Below are positions 1 to 7,760 of a stretch of 35,798 bases of DNA, one piece after another; positions within the stretch are counted from its first letter, which is position 1; each line of letters opens with the position of its first letter. Source of the stretch: Caecitellus pseudoparvulus (Eukaryota; Bigyra: Bicosoecida); the NCBI GenBank assembly GCA_965644315.1, contig CBFFRQ010000142.1, positions 1 to 35,798 of the forward strand, read 5' to 3'. The position numbers and the translations under genes are program-made. The notes under the pieces were generated by a model. It ran no database searches, had not been told where the DNA came from, and saw nothing but the letters and a program-made list of their open reading frames with translations.

Positions 1-1
1 C

Positions 2-358
2 CTGGCCGATGCGCCATCCTGGTCAGAGCAAGGCCAGCAGGTGGCCGCTGCAGCGGAAGCAGGCGTATTGGCGTCGGAGGTCATGGAGGCGGTGCAAGCT
101 GCCATGGGTGCAGATGTGTTCCTGACGGCGTACAACGGCGAGCGGCGGGCCAGGGCGGCGGCGAATGAGCGGCAGGTGAAGCAGGTGGCGCAAGAGGCAG
201 TGGTGAACCCGGCAGCAGCTGCAGGGTGTCGGAGGGGGAGGGCGCACGTGAAGAAGCGCCACGTGGCGAAGCGCATGGACAAGCTGAAGGTGCTGCGAGG
301 CGGTGGTGGGAAGGGCAGGAAGCGGGGAGGGAGGAGTGAGAGGCGTCAGAGGGGTTGA
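2..358 (+). CDS. UTP20: UTP20 C-terminal end, copy 1 (5' end outside window)
   Basis: This is the last ~118 codons of a gene entering from the left, in the frame that ends at TGA 356-358. UTP20 is a large HEAT-repeat-like protein of the nucleolar SSU processome, which processes pre-18S rRNA. The match rests on the family's typical C-terminus: a helical segment (VMEAVQAAMGADVFLTAY), a basic coiled stretch, the VVNPAAAA block corresponding to the conserved TNP-x-A-A block, and a lysine/arginine tail (KKRHVAKRMDKLKVLR) that probably acts in nucleolar targeting. It is the only one of three copies here with this tail open to a normal stop, so it could belong to the functional gene. It is tail to tail with ankyrin gene 1. 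The family call is from memory of the conserved C-terminus; the upstream part cannot be seen. Confidence 0.75.
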   Translation: MADAPSWSEQGQQVAAAAEAGVLASEVMEAVQAAMGADVFLTAYNGERRARAAANERQVKQVAQEAVVNPAAAAGCRRGRAHVKKRHVAKRMDKLKVLRGGGGKGRKRGGRSERRQRG

Positions 359-540
359 TGTGTGGAGGGGTGTGCAATGCATGTGTGGGAGCGAGGGGAC
401 GTTGAAATGGTGATGAGGTGTGCTGTGTGGTGTGTGGAGGAGGGACGTGTATGCTGGTATGGAGGTGTGGCGGGTGTGCTGGCCTGATGTGGGGACCAGG
501 TTTGCCACGTGATGCATTAGTCTGTGCTTGGGGCCTGGGA
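359..540. other. Tail-to-tail intergenic region (UTP20 copy 1 / ankyrin gene 1)
   Basis: This short GT-rich spacer would hold the 3' UTRs of both converging genes. Very similar sequence lies between UTP20 copy 2 and ankyrin gene 2 (about 13200-13384), and a more diverged version lies before ankyrin gene 3. That shows the spacer was part of the duplicated unit. I see no separate gene and no clear polyadenylation motif. Confidence 0.5.
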
Positions 541-1941
541 TCAAATCAAGTCTTTCAGGCTCGAAAACATAGCTGCTTGCTGCCGCACAGTGTCTGGGAT
601 CCTGCGATGCCCAGTGAGGCCCAGCAGCTCACGCACGGTGTCTGTGTAGCCATTGGCGCATGCCCATCGGAAGGCGGCCTCAGGTCCACCCTCATCCGCC
701 GCATGCACATCCACCTCCCGCGCCCCAGTCAGGCCCAGCAGCTCACGCACGATATCTGTGTGGCCACTGTGGCATGCCCATAGAAAGGCGGCCTCAGGTC
801 CATCCTCATCCGCCGCATGCACATCCACCTCTCGCGCCCCAGTCAGGCCCAGCAGCTCACGTACGGTGTGTGTGTGGCCATTGCGGCATGCCCATCGGAA
901 GGCGGCCTCAGGTCCTTCATCATCCGCCGCATGCACATCCACCTCTCGCGCCCCAGTCAGGCCCAGCAGCTCACGCACGATGTCTGTGTGGCCATTGGCG
1001 CATGCCCATCGGAAGGCGGCCTCAGGTCCATCCTCATCCTCCGCATGCACATCCACCTCCGGCGCCCCAGTCAGAGCCAGCAGCTCACGCACGATGTCTA
1101 TGTGGCCATTGTCGCATGCCTCTCGGAAGGCGGCCTCAGGTCCATCCCCAGCCGCCGCGTGCACATCCACTTCCCGCGCCCCAGTCAGGCCCAGCAGCTC
1201 ACGCACGACATCTGTGTGGCCATTGTCGCATGCCTCTCGGAAGGCGGCCTCAGGTCCAGCCCCATCCGCCGCGTGCACATCCACCTCCCGCGCCCCAGTC
1301 AAGCCCAGCAGCTCACGCACGACATCTGTGTGGCCACTGTAGCATGCCCATCGGAAGGCGGCCTCAGGTCCAGCCCCATCCGCCGCATGCACATCCACCT
1401 CCCGCGCCCCGCTCAGGCCCAGCAGCTCACGCACGATGTCTGTGTGGCCCCAGCGGCATGCCCCTCGGAAGCCAGCCTCAGGTCCACCCCATGCCGCCGC
1501 ATGCACGTCCACCTCCCGCGCCCCAGTCAGGCCCAGCAGCTCACGCACGATGTCTGTGTGGCCATTGGCGCATGCCTCTCGGAAGGCGGCCTCAGGTCCA
1601 CCCTCATCCGCCGCATGCACATCCACCTCCCGCGCCCCAGTCAGGCCCAGCAGCTCACGCACGATGTCTGTGTGACCATTGTCGCATGCCACTCGGAAGG
1701 CGGCCTCAGGTCCAGCCCCATCCGCCACATGCACATCCACCTCCCGCGCCCCAGTCAGGCCCAGCAGCTCACGCACAGTGTCTATGTGGCCATTGTCGCA
1801 TGCCCATCGGAAGCCAGCCTCAGGTCGATCCCCATCCGCCGCGTGCACATCCACTTCCCGCGCCCCAGTCAGGCCCAGCAGCTCACGCACGATGTCTGTG
1901 TGACCATTGTCGCATGCCACTCGGAAGGCGGCCTCAGGTCC
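541..1941 (-). pseudogene. Ankyrin-repeat gene 1, 3' part (split by retroelement E1)
   Basis: This is the C-terminal coding part of a large ankyrin-repeat protein, ending at TGA (541-543). It holds 12 repeats of 38 residues with scaffold GPEAAFR-x-AC-xx-GHTDIVRELL followed by GLTGAREVDVHAAD. It closes with a non-repeat C-terminal cap (RRIPDTVRQQ...SLKDLI) that all three paralogues share. Ankyrin repeats are binding scaffolds; the ligand is unknown. At 1941/1942 the frame runs into the left end of E1. The remaining 5' part is at 7760-11209. The two parts are in the same frame once the 5818-bp element is discounted, giving 1616 codons before the stop. The insertion is therefore the only lesion I see, and the disruption may be recent. 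The minus-strand reading frame continues by chance into the element to 2085. Confidence 0.85.
612..1941 (-). repeat. Coding tandem repeat, 114-bp period, 12 units
   Basis: Each unit encodes one 38-residue ankyrin repeat, so the period is a multiple of three. Units are nearly identical apart from the codon after F-R, the two codons after A-C, and the three or four codons after VDVHAA. The block 1373-1567 is identical over 195 bp to 7761-7955 in the other half of the gene. Confidence 0.9.
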
Positions 1942-1946
1942 ACCGA

Positions 1947-1972
1947 GGTTGCCGGCACCCCAGCCGGCAACC
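1947..1972. promoter_or_regulatory. Perfect 10-bp inverted repeat in A, next to the recombination junction
   Basis: The arms GGTTGCCGGC and GCCGGCAACC (1947-1956 and 1963-1972) flank a 6-nt loop, starting 4 bp inside the element end. The position suits a recombinase-binding site or a structural signal in the RNA; this is inference. The same palindrome is present in every A repeat (from about 7428, 19950, 25429 and 30911). Confidence 0.6.
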
Positions 1973-1988
1973 ATGTTTCCCGGCAGGA

Positions 1989-2038
1989 GGGGCGGCGGGC
2001 AGTCCCACGCTAGTGGCACAATTGTCCCCCGCCGCCCC
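1989..2038. promoter_or_regulatory. Nested stem-loop in A repeat
   Basis: The 11-bp arms GGGGCGGCGGG (1989-1999) and CCCGCCGCCCC (2028-2038) enclose a smaller CCAC/GTGG hairpin with a 4-nt loop at 2005-2016. A third short inverted repeat, ATGAC/GTCAT, lies at 2069-2085. Such a structured leader just before gag could matter for RNA packaging, priming or recombination. The function is unproven. Confidence 0.5.
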
Positions 2039-2122
2039 AACGCAGAGTAGACGACGGCAGGACCGGGCATGACAAAACCAGTCATTAGCCGGCCTCGTCA
2101 CTCTCTTTCCTTTTTTTTCGAG

Positions 2123-4205
2123 ATGGCATCGGATGATCCAGCTTCCAGCGACACGGAGGGCGGAAGCTGGGAGGACATCCACGACAAAATGATGTCTGTC
2201 AACTCCGCCAAGCAAGCCAAGGCGCTCATAACGGAGCAGGAGTTCGAGTACTGGCTGAAGTGGGCGGATTCTGAGGATTTTGGTAAGATGGAGGCCGCTT
2301 GGCGCCTCCGGGAGGTGCCCGAGGGATTCCGGGCAGATCGCATGCGATCCCTCATTGCGGGCAGAGCTTTCCGCCTCCCCGCTGACGGTGCCCCTCATCG
2401 CGCAGGCGGCTCACCACGGGGGCACGGCACGAAGCGAACCCGTCCGCGCGGTGCGAGCAGTGGCACGCCCTACGGCCCGCACCTACCCCCGCGCCCGACC
2501 CAGCCGGACGCAGTCGCAGGCGACCTCCCGCAAGATCCCGCCACAGTGCTTACGTGGTTCCTGCAGAGGGGAGCGACGGTGCCGAGCGAGGACGTCGCCG
2601 TGCAGCTGCAGTTCTACGTGGGCTTGGCAACGGAGGAGACATCGCCGTACGCCCTCTCCGCTTGGCCTCCACGGCGCTTCGCCGCATGGTGCAGACTCAA
2701 CGGTATTCCCCCCGACCTCACCCCCGACGACATCGTGATGCATTTGCAGCGGGTCCTGGAGGCCGCGCTGGCGGGCGACGACGACTTTGGCGACGACGAT
2801 GCCGGCGCCCCGTTCTTTCCCGTTTTCCCGGGCACCACACCGGATGCCGCCCGGTTACAGCCCCGTGCGGCGGCCCCGGGTCACCCCCCGGCCTCCAAGA
2901 GGCACAGGGCGGCCTATAGCCCGCAGCCCCCCTCCCCCGTGGGGCGGCGGAGCCTCGCCGGCAGTCCACCCCGAAGGCGGGTCGGCTGTTTTCGGTCACA
3001 TGGGGGAGAACAGCGGTCGGTCGTCGCCAGCCGACGAGGTACTGGTCACTGTAGGCGCGCTGCGGGTCATTGGGCCGACCGCACACCCCTCGTCGGCGGT
3101 GGCCCGGGACCGCCTGTCAGCCTTGGGGGCAGTTTTCGCTGCGGGGACCACAGACGCCTTGACCACGGTGGCTGTCGAGATGGCTGAGGCTGCTGCACGA
3201 GAGGTGCCCGCAGCAACGGGCCCAGTGCCGTCAGGTACGTTCCTGTCCCGCCAGCTCCCCCCCCACTCGCCCCGCGTGCCCGCTCCCGGCGACCCGTCCT
3301 GGCTCACAGCCCCCGGCGATGAGGTAGCCCCGCCGTCCGCGTCGGTCATGATGGACGACGCTATGGACGTAGTGACTGCTGTACGCCTGGTGCAAGGGAG
3401 GGTGGAAGTTACAGTTGACCCAACCCATCTAGTGGCAGTAACTGGGGCGGGTGCCCTGTCGGCATGCCACATGCTGGGCAACCGTGGGGGCGCTTGGTGG
3501 CTTGCTGCGATGACCAGGGACTTGCTGACGGCGCCTTCCGACGACCTCCACCGCTCCCTCCGAGCGTTCTGGTGGAAGTGGGCGTCCGAGGTGCCCGCCC
3601 TGGCAGACCAGCGGGGCCTGTGCCGAGCCATGGCGTGCGCACTCCTGATCACAATCGCAGTGCGGGCCGTGGCGCAGACCGCCGCTGCGTTGCCCGAAGG
3701 CCAGCGCAGGCGATGGGCCCAGCTGACGTGGGCCTCCTGGGTGGCCACGTTCCGCACTAACGCCACCATTGTCATGATGGCGTCGGCGACGGGGCAAGCA
3801 CTGGTGGCCAGCTCGCTGGCGCGCGAGGCATGGGCGGCCGGGGCCGCCGCCACACCGATGCCAGGTGCGGGGGGCGGCCCGGCGCAAACCCCCGCTCGTG
3901 GCCCTCCCGCGGGGCTGTACCGGCAGGACGACCCGAGCACATTCGTGTGGTGCCCCGGGTGCGTCGGATCCGACCGGCGGCGCCGGTCGCTGGCATCCTG
4001 CCCACGCCTGGCCCAGCATGTGGCCCACCTGCGCCGGACCCACACAGTCGGAGGTAAGCCCGCAGAACTTACCCAGGCGCAGGCAGTGGCCATGCTGGTG
4101 CGCCAGTGGGAGCGGAAGGTGGCATCCAAGGGACGTGACTTCCAGCGGCGCATGCAGCCCCGCGCTGTCACCACGGCCATGGTGGAGGCAGCTCTCAGCC
4201 TCTAG
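2123..4205 (+). pseudogene. E1 gag-like ORF (frameshifted)
   Basis: This is the putative nucleocapsid/capsid protein of E1. I chose ATG 2123, just after the T run, because the upstream in-frame ATG at 2069 lies in the terminal repeat and is out of frame in E4, which has one T fewer. The N-terminal part is acidic and helical, then comes a proline/arginine-rich linker and a second helical region. Near the C-terminus is a zinc-finger-like cluster: CPGC, 18 residues, then H-x2-H-x4-H. A six-C run at 2884-2889 breaks the frame. The same site has five C in E2, where gag is continuous (693 codons). The ORF ends at TAG 4203-4205, with pol in the same frame directly after it. The gag role is inferred from position and the zinc finger; capsid homology is not visible by eye. 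Confidence 0.6.
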
Positions 4206-6423
4206 GAGGTGGGCCGGAGCGCGGTGGTGAGAGCGACCACGGGGTACCGGGCCGTGCCCGTGGAGTGGAGGGCTGCCGCCCCGCTCTCGACAGACCACCG
4301 CGCCATGGCCGTGCTCATCGAATCAATGGTCCAGCAGCTGCATGGGGACCGTTGTTGGACTCCACCGGGGCTCTTCGAGGACATCTTGCGTGGGGGCTTG
4401 GACTGGGGCCCCCACCCCGTGGTCTCATACTGGGGTTGCCAGGAGGCCCACGCTGACGTGTGTCCCGCATGCGGCGAGACCACTTCCAGATTACGGCAGC
4501 TTGAGCGGTGCGCAGCCATGCGACTGCTCACCGTGGTCACGCTGCGCGGGTGGGACCCCGCTTGGCTGCTGTTCCGCCGCCCCCCGGCAGCGGCATCCCC
4601 GTCCTCGGCATACGTGCTGCAGCCGCACGACGAGCGGGCGGTGGCAGCGGCCTATGACGCCTTCGCGGCTGCGCGCGTGCTGCAGCCGGTCACCCCCCAG
4701 CAGCTGCAGCAGCACCGAAAGATGGGGGGCCAGCCGCTTCTGCCTTCGTTGTCACGACATGGGCCCCCCAGCCGGGCGTCAGCGACGAAGCTCTGCGACA
4801 GTGGGCTGCTGCGAACCCAGGCGAGGCGGTGCAGGCCGCCAGCTCTTCCCGCGCGCCCGCCCGCCCGAGCCGCCTGTTCCGGGCCAAGCAGCGGGTGGTG
4901 TACGATCTGGCAGCCGTCAACCAGGCCTCAGTGAGCCCCCCATTCCACTACCCCACGCTGGAGAGCTGGGCGCTGCGCCTCCCGCCGAACTCGGACTGTG
5001 TTGTCCTGGACGTGGAAGCAGGGTACACGGCCATCCCCATCGCTCCGTCGGGCGCCGGACTGTTCACCATGCTCGCCCAGGGCAGGCCAGCCTTCCGCAT
5101 GCTTCGGATGGCCTTCGGGTACAGCCCGGCCGGGGCCATTTTCTGCTTTTTTTCTGGACTTCTGGGCGCCAAGATCGAAGCGGCGTTCCCAGCAGGGCAT
5201 GTGGTTGTGTACGTAGACGACGTCGGGCTTGGGGGAGCTACGTTGGGGCCACGGCCATCGATCGTGCCCAAGATAACTCAACTGTTCGAGGACGTGGGCT
5301 TCCGGGTGTCGCGCAAGAAGACGCAAGGGCCACAGCGCGTCGTTCAGTACTTGGGGATGGTGGTCAGGTGTGCCCCGTGTGGGGTGTACCTTGAGTGTCC
5401 TCAAGCCAAACGAACTCAGCTGCGGTGGCAGCTGGCCGCGGTCCTTAATCGCCTCGGCGCTTGCTCCACCATCCCCAAGCGCGTTTTCGCCGCGGTCACA
5501 GGGCGCTTGCACGGCCTGTCGGCCGTGGTGCCCCACGCAAAACAAACGCTGTCGCTCTTGTACGACACCATGCGCACACACAAGTACCGCGTCGGCCCCC
5601 CGGCGCTCTCGTGCCTGTCCCCCCGGCGTCGCACGGGGCCCTGCGGACCCTCCTTGAGGCCCTCGGTGGGCCGTTATCGACGGGCCCGATGCGCCCGCTC
5701 TCCCCACTGTCAAGCAGGTGGCGCGCCGCCCTCTTTGGCTCGTGCGACGCGTCGGGGGAAGGCGGGCTGGGGGCAACAGTGTCGAGGTGGGCAGGGCCAG
5801 GAGAACGCACAGACTCCGCTTGGTACGCGTCCATGCGCATCCCCGGCACAGCCCCGGGCGAGGAGCTCGTGGGAGCCTCCACGATGCTGGAGCTGTACGC
5901 AATCGCCTTGGCTATGGCAATGGCGCGGCATGTTTTTCCCGAGCCGGGGCCGCTGCTGCTATGCCTAGCTGCGGACAGCCAGGCAGCGGTGGCGCTGGCG
6001 CGACGAGGGTACAGCAAGCACAGCCGTGAACTCACGCGCGTCTGCGGGGTCCTCGAGCGGGTTTCCCGCGTTTTGGACGTCCACTTGGCGCCTCGGTGGA
6101 TCCCGAGGAGCCTGAATTGGCGGGCGGACGCCCTCAGCCACCCCGAAAGGGTGGATAGCAGCACACCGGCAGCGCTCGGCCTCCCGCCAGGGCAACCAGC
6201 CGAGCTGGAGGTATCAGCAGGGGGAAGCAGCGCCGCTGAGCGGTGGCATGATGTGTCCCTAGACGTAGGGCCGTCGGGAAAGGCCGGGGCGGGCACCGCG
6301 TGGATTCACTCAGCTCAACTCTCCGTCGCCCTGCACAGACACACTCTGGATAAGGAAGCAGACCTTCTGGCAGATGATCAGGGCCATCCCCGCGTCCCCG
6401 ATCAGCAGGATTCACCAACATAG
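4206..6423 (+). pseudogene. E1 pol: reverse transcriptase-RNase H (frameshifted)
   Basis: This ORF would copy the element RNA into DNA and degrade the RNA strand. It follows the gag UAG in the same frame and begins with a Cys-rich segment (CPAC...C). RT motifs appear in order: RVVYDLAAVN, the catalytic Asp in LDVEAGYTAIPI, FGYSPAGAIF, YVDD in VVVYVDDVGL (about 5209-5223), GFRVSRKKT and YLGMVV. RNase H follows with catalytic-type acidic residues in CDAS, MLELYA, ADSQAAV and WRADALSH. There is no methyltransferase segment. Frame breaks lie at a six-G run (4724-4729; seven in E2/E3) and a six-C run (5596-5601; seven in E4, where RT and RNase H are continuous). The ORF ends at TAG 6421-6423, overlapping the recombinase ORF by 50 bp. 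Confidence 0.85.
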
Positions 6424-7531
6424 GCTGGCAAAGGGGACGGTGGTCAAGTACGTTCGCGCGGTTGCTGGCCTGATCAGGGCCGCTCCAGCACCCCGGGACA
6501 GGGCGCGGACCATGGTGGGCATCTTAACGGGCGGCGTGGCCGCAGGCAGATGGGCCCCCCATCGGGCGAAGCAGATCCTGGCGCAATGGGTCGGTGGTTT
6601 TAGGTATCTGGGCCTGCCAATCCCGTCGCTAGCCCCGCTGGGGCTCACAGTCGGCAGCATCTGCCGGGCAATCCGCCGGCTCCACCGAGGGAGAGGGGAG
6701 CAACACCGCCGCCCTATCAGCAAAGAACAAGTCATGGAGGCCATGAAGCGGGCATGGGACGGGCCACACCTCGGGAGGCATGCCCCAACTGCCGCCGCAG
6801 CTATCTACATCGGCTTTCATGGCATGTGCAGGCCGGGAGAGCTCCGGGGCCTGCGATGGGAGGAGTTGCACTTCGGGCGGGCGGGCCCCCTGCAGTGGGT
6901 GGAGGCCAGGGTCACGGATAAAACGCACCTGAGTGCAAACCGCCACATCCAGGTGGTGCGCCAGGCCGAGTGGGCGGGGGCCTTCGACCGCCTCCGGGAG
7001 CAGGCCCGGGACAAGCGGGGAAGCCTGCTCCCAAGGTGGGCGTGGCTCAGCCTGCAAGGCATCCTGAAGGCTGTAGCGGGCGTGTCCTTGGCCCACCTGA
7101 GACCCGGGGGCAATATGTTCTGGACAGGCCGGGCCCCCGACGTCTTGGTGGAGCACGCGGCGGGCTGGGCGGCTGGCTCCCCCACCCGGGCACGATACTA
7201 CACCCAGGGGGGAGGGGGCGAGGCTGTGGCACGAGGCCATGACACCCAGGGGAGGAAGCAAGCATTGAAAAGTATTGGCGGGTGCCGCAAGGAGGCGTCC
7301 CCTCCCCCAAGAGATGCAGCGAGCCCTGGTGGCCGCTGGCATAGAGGGGGGAGGGGACGGCCTCGAGGCGGGCCCAGTTCAATGCATTTCGATTGCCACG
7401 CACAACGCACCAACACGAGGGAACCGAGGTTGCCGGCACCCCAGCCGGCAACCATGTTTCCCGGCAGGAGGGGCGGCGGGCAGTCCCACGCTAGTGGCAC
7501 AATTGTCCCCCGCCGCCCCAACGCAGAGTAG
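6374..7531 (+). CDS. E1 tyrosine recombinase (integrase)
   Basis: This lambda-integrase-type recombinase would join the circular element DNA to the chromosome, 385 codons from ATG 6374. It is in the +1 frame relative to RNase H. After a SAM-like N-terminal helical domain (about 1-100), the catalytic domain shows Arg153 in CRPGELRGLRW, a candidate beta-hairpin Lys183, H241-L-R243 followed by PGG, H261 and W265, and the nucleophile candidates Tyr275/Tyr276 in RYYTQGG. The usual H-x-x-R is shifted here to A-H-L-R. After the Tyr, the ORF runs through the B1 and A2 terminal repeats to TAG. That ~105-residue tail may be non-essential; in E3 one extra G ends the protein just after the active site. 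Overlap with pol suggests internal initiation or frameshifting for its expression. Confidence 0.8.
   Translation: MIRAIPASPISRIHQHRLAKGTVVKYVRAVAGLIRAAPAPRDRARTMVGILTGGVAAGRWAPHRAKQILAQWVGGFRYLGLPIPSLAPLGLTVGSICRAIRRLHRGRGEQHRRPISKEQVMEAMKRAWDGPHLGRHAPTAAAAIYIGFHGMCRPGELRGLRWEELHFGRAGPLQWVEARVTDKTHLSANRHIQVVRQAEWAGAFDRLREQARDKRGSLLPRWAWLSLQGILKAVAGVSLAHLRPGGNMFWTGRAPDVLVEHAAGWAAGSPTRARYYTQGGGGEAVARGHDTQGRKQALKSIGGCRKEASPPPRDAASPGGRWHRGGRGRPRGGPSSMHFDCHAQRTNTREPRLPAPQPATMFPGRRGGGQSHASGTIVPRRPNAE
7274..7423 (+). repeat. E1 split direct repeat B1
   Basis: This 150-bp repeat begins ATTGGCGGGTGCC and ends CACGAGGGAA. It is identical by eye to B2 (7611-7760). It contains a 13-bp inverted repeat, CGTCCCCTCCCCC at 7296-7308 and its complement at 7347-7359, separated by 38 nt. 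Confidence 0.88.
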
Positions 7532-7600
7532 ACGACGGCAGGACCGGGCATGACAAAACCAGTCATTAGCCGGCCTCGTCACTCTCTTTCCTTTTTTTTT
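7424..7600 (+). repeat. E1 split direct repeat A2
   Basis: This is a second copy of A, directly joined to B1. It ends in nine T where A1 has eight. B1A2 together form the junction that a circular copy of the element would carry. Confidence 0.88.
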
Positions 7601-7610
7601 CTTTTTCTCG
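7601..7610 (+). other. 10-bp spacer between A2 and B2
   Basis: The sequence CTTTTTCTCG is not present at the end of A1 or the start of B1. It extends the pyrimidine tract that ends A. It could be the edge of reverse transcription or an untemplated addition. Confidence 0.5.
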
Positions 7611-7760
7611 ATTGGCGGGTGCCGCAAGGAGGCGTCCCCTCCCCCAAGAGATGCAGCGAGCCCTGGTGGCCGCTGGCATAGAGGGGGGAGGGGACGGCCT
7701 CGAGGCGGGCCCAGTTCAATGCATTTCGATTGCCACGCACAACGCACCAACACGAGGGAA
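7611..7760 (+). repeat. E1 split direct repeat B2 (3' end of element)
   Basis: This is the terminal 150-bp copy of B. It ends GGGAA against ankyrin-gene sequence GCCCCATCCGCC and defines the right border of E1. Confidence 0.88.

Larger units (their letters stand above)
1943..2118 (+). repeat. E1 split direct repeat A1
   Basis: This 5' terminal repeat of about 176 bp begins CCGAGGTTGCC and ends in a T8 run just 4 bp before the gag ATG. It recurs as A2 (7424-7600) and at the start of E2, E3 and E4. It contains three inverted repeats, listed separately. Confidence 0.88.
1942..7760 (+). mobile_element. YR retrotransposon E1, complete, Ngaro-like, with split direct repeats
   Basis: This is a complete element with layout A1 - gag - RT - RNase H - tyrosine recombinase - B1A2 - B2, 5818 bp long. 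The flank junctions are GGTCC-A-CCGAGG on the left and GGGA-A-GCCCC on the right; the single A can be assigned to either side, and no target-site duplication is seen. The empty site would read GGTCCAGCCCC, exactly what neighbouring ankyrin repeats have (for example near 1700 and 1370). Split direct repeats plus a tyrosine recombinase define YR retrotransposons, which are thought to integrate as closed circles. Having gag-RT-RH-YR on one strand, with no methyltransferase domain, fits the Ngaro group better than DIRS. Homopolymer indels break gag and pol in this copy, so it is probably not autonomous as written. Confidence 0.88.

Noticed and set aside
660-2072. Long + strand ORFs across the ankyrin repeats (also 7730-9664 and others)
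   Set aside because: The 114-bp period is a multiple of three, so any stop-free antisense frame stays open through the whole array. Their translations are His/Pro/Ser-rich periodic shadows of the minus-strand gene.
4203-4205. Alternative nuclear genetic code with UAG as a sense codon
   Set aside because: Cellular genes here end in TGA. The UAG in UTP20 copy 2 sits at a Glu position and looks like an ordinary nonsense change in a decaying fragment.
7379-7760. C-terminal extension of the 1276-residue minus-strand ORF into the retroelement
   Set aside because: This part is antisense B2/A2/B1 element sequence read by chance; the native continuation is at 541-1941.
1942-7760. Classification as an LTR retrotransposon or a DIRS element
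   Set aside because: The ends are split A/B repeats, not LTRs; there is no DDE integrase or protease motif; and no methyltransferase domain or inverted terminal repeats typical of DIRS are present.
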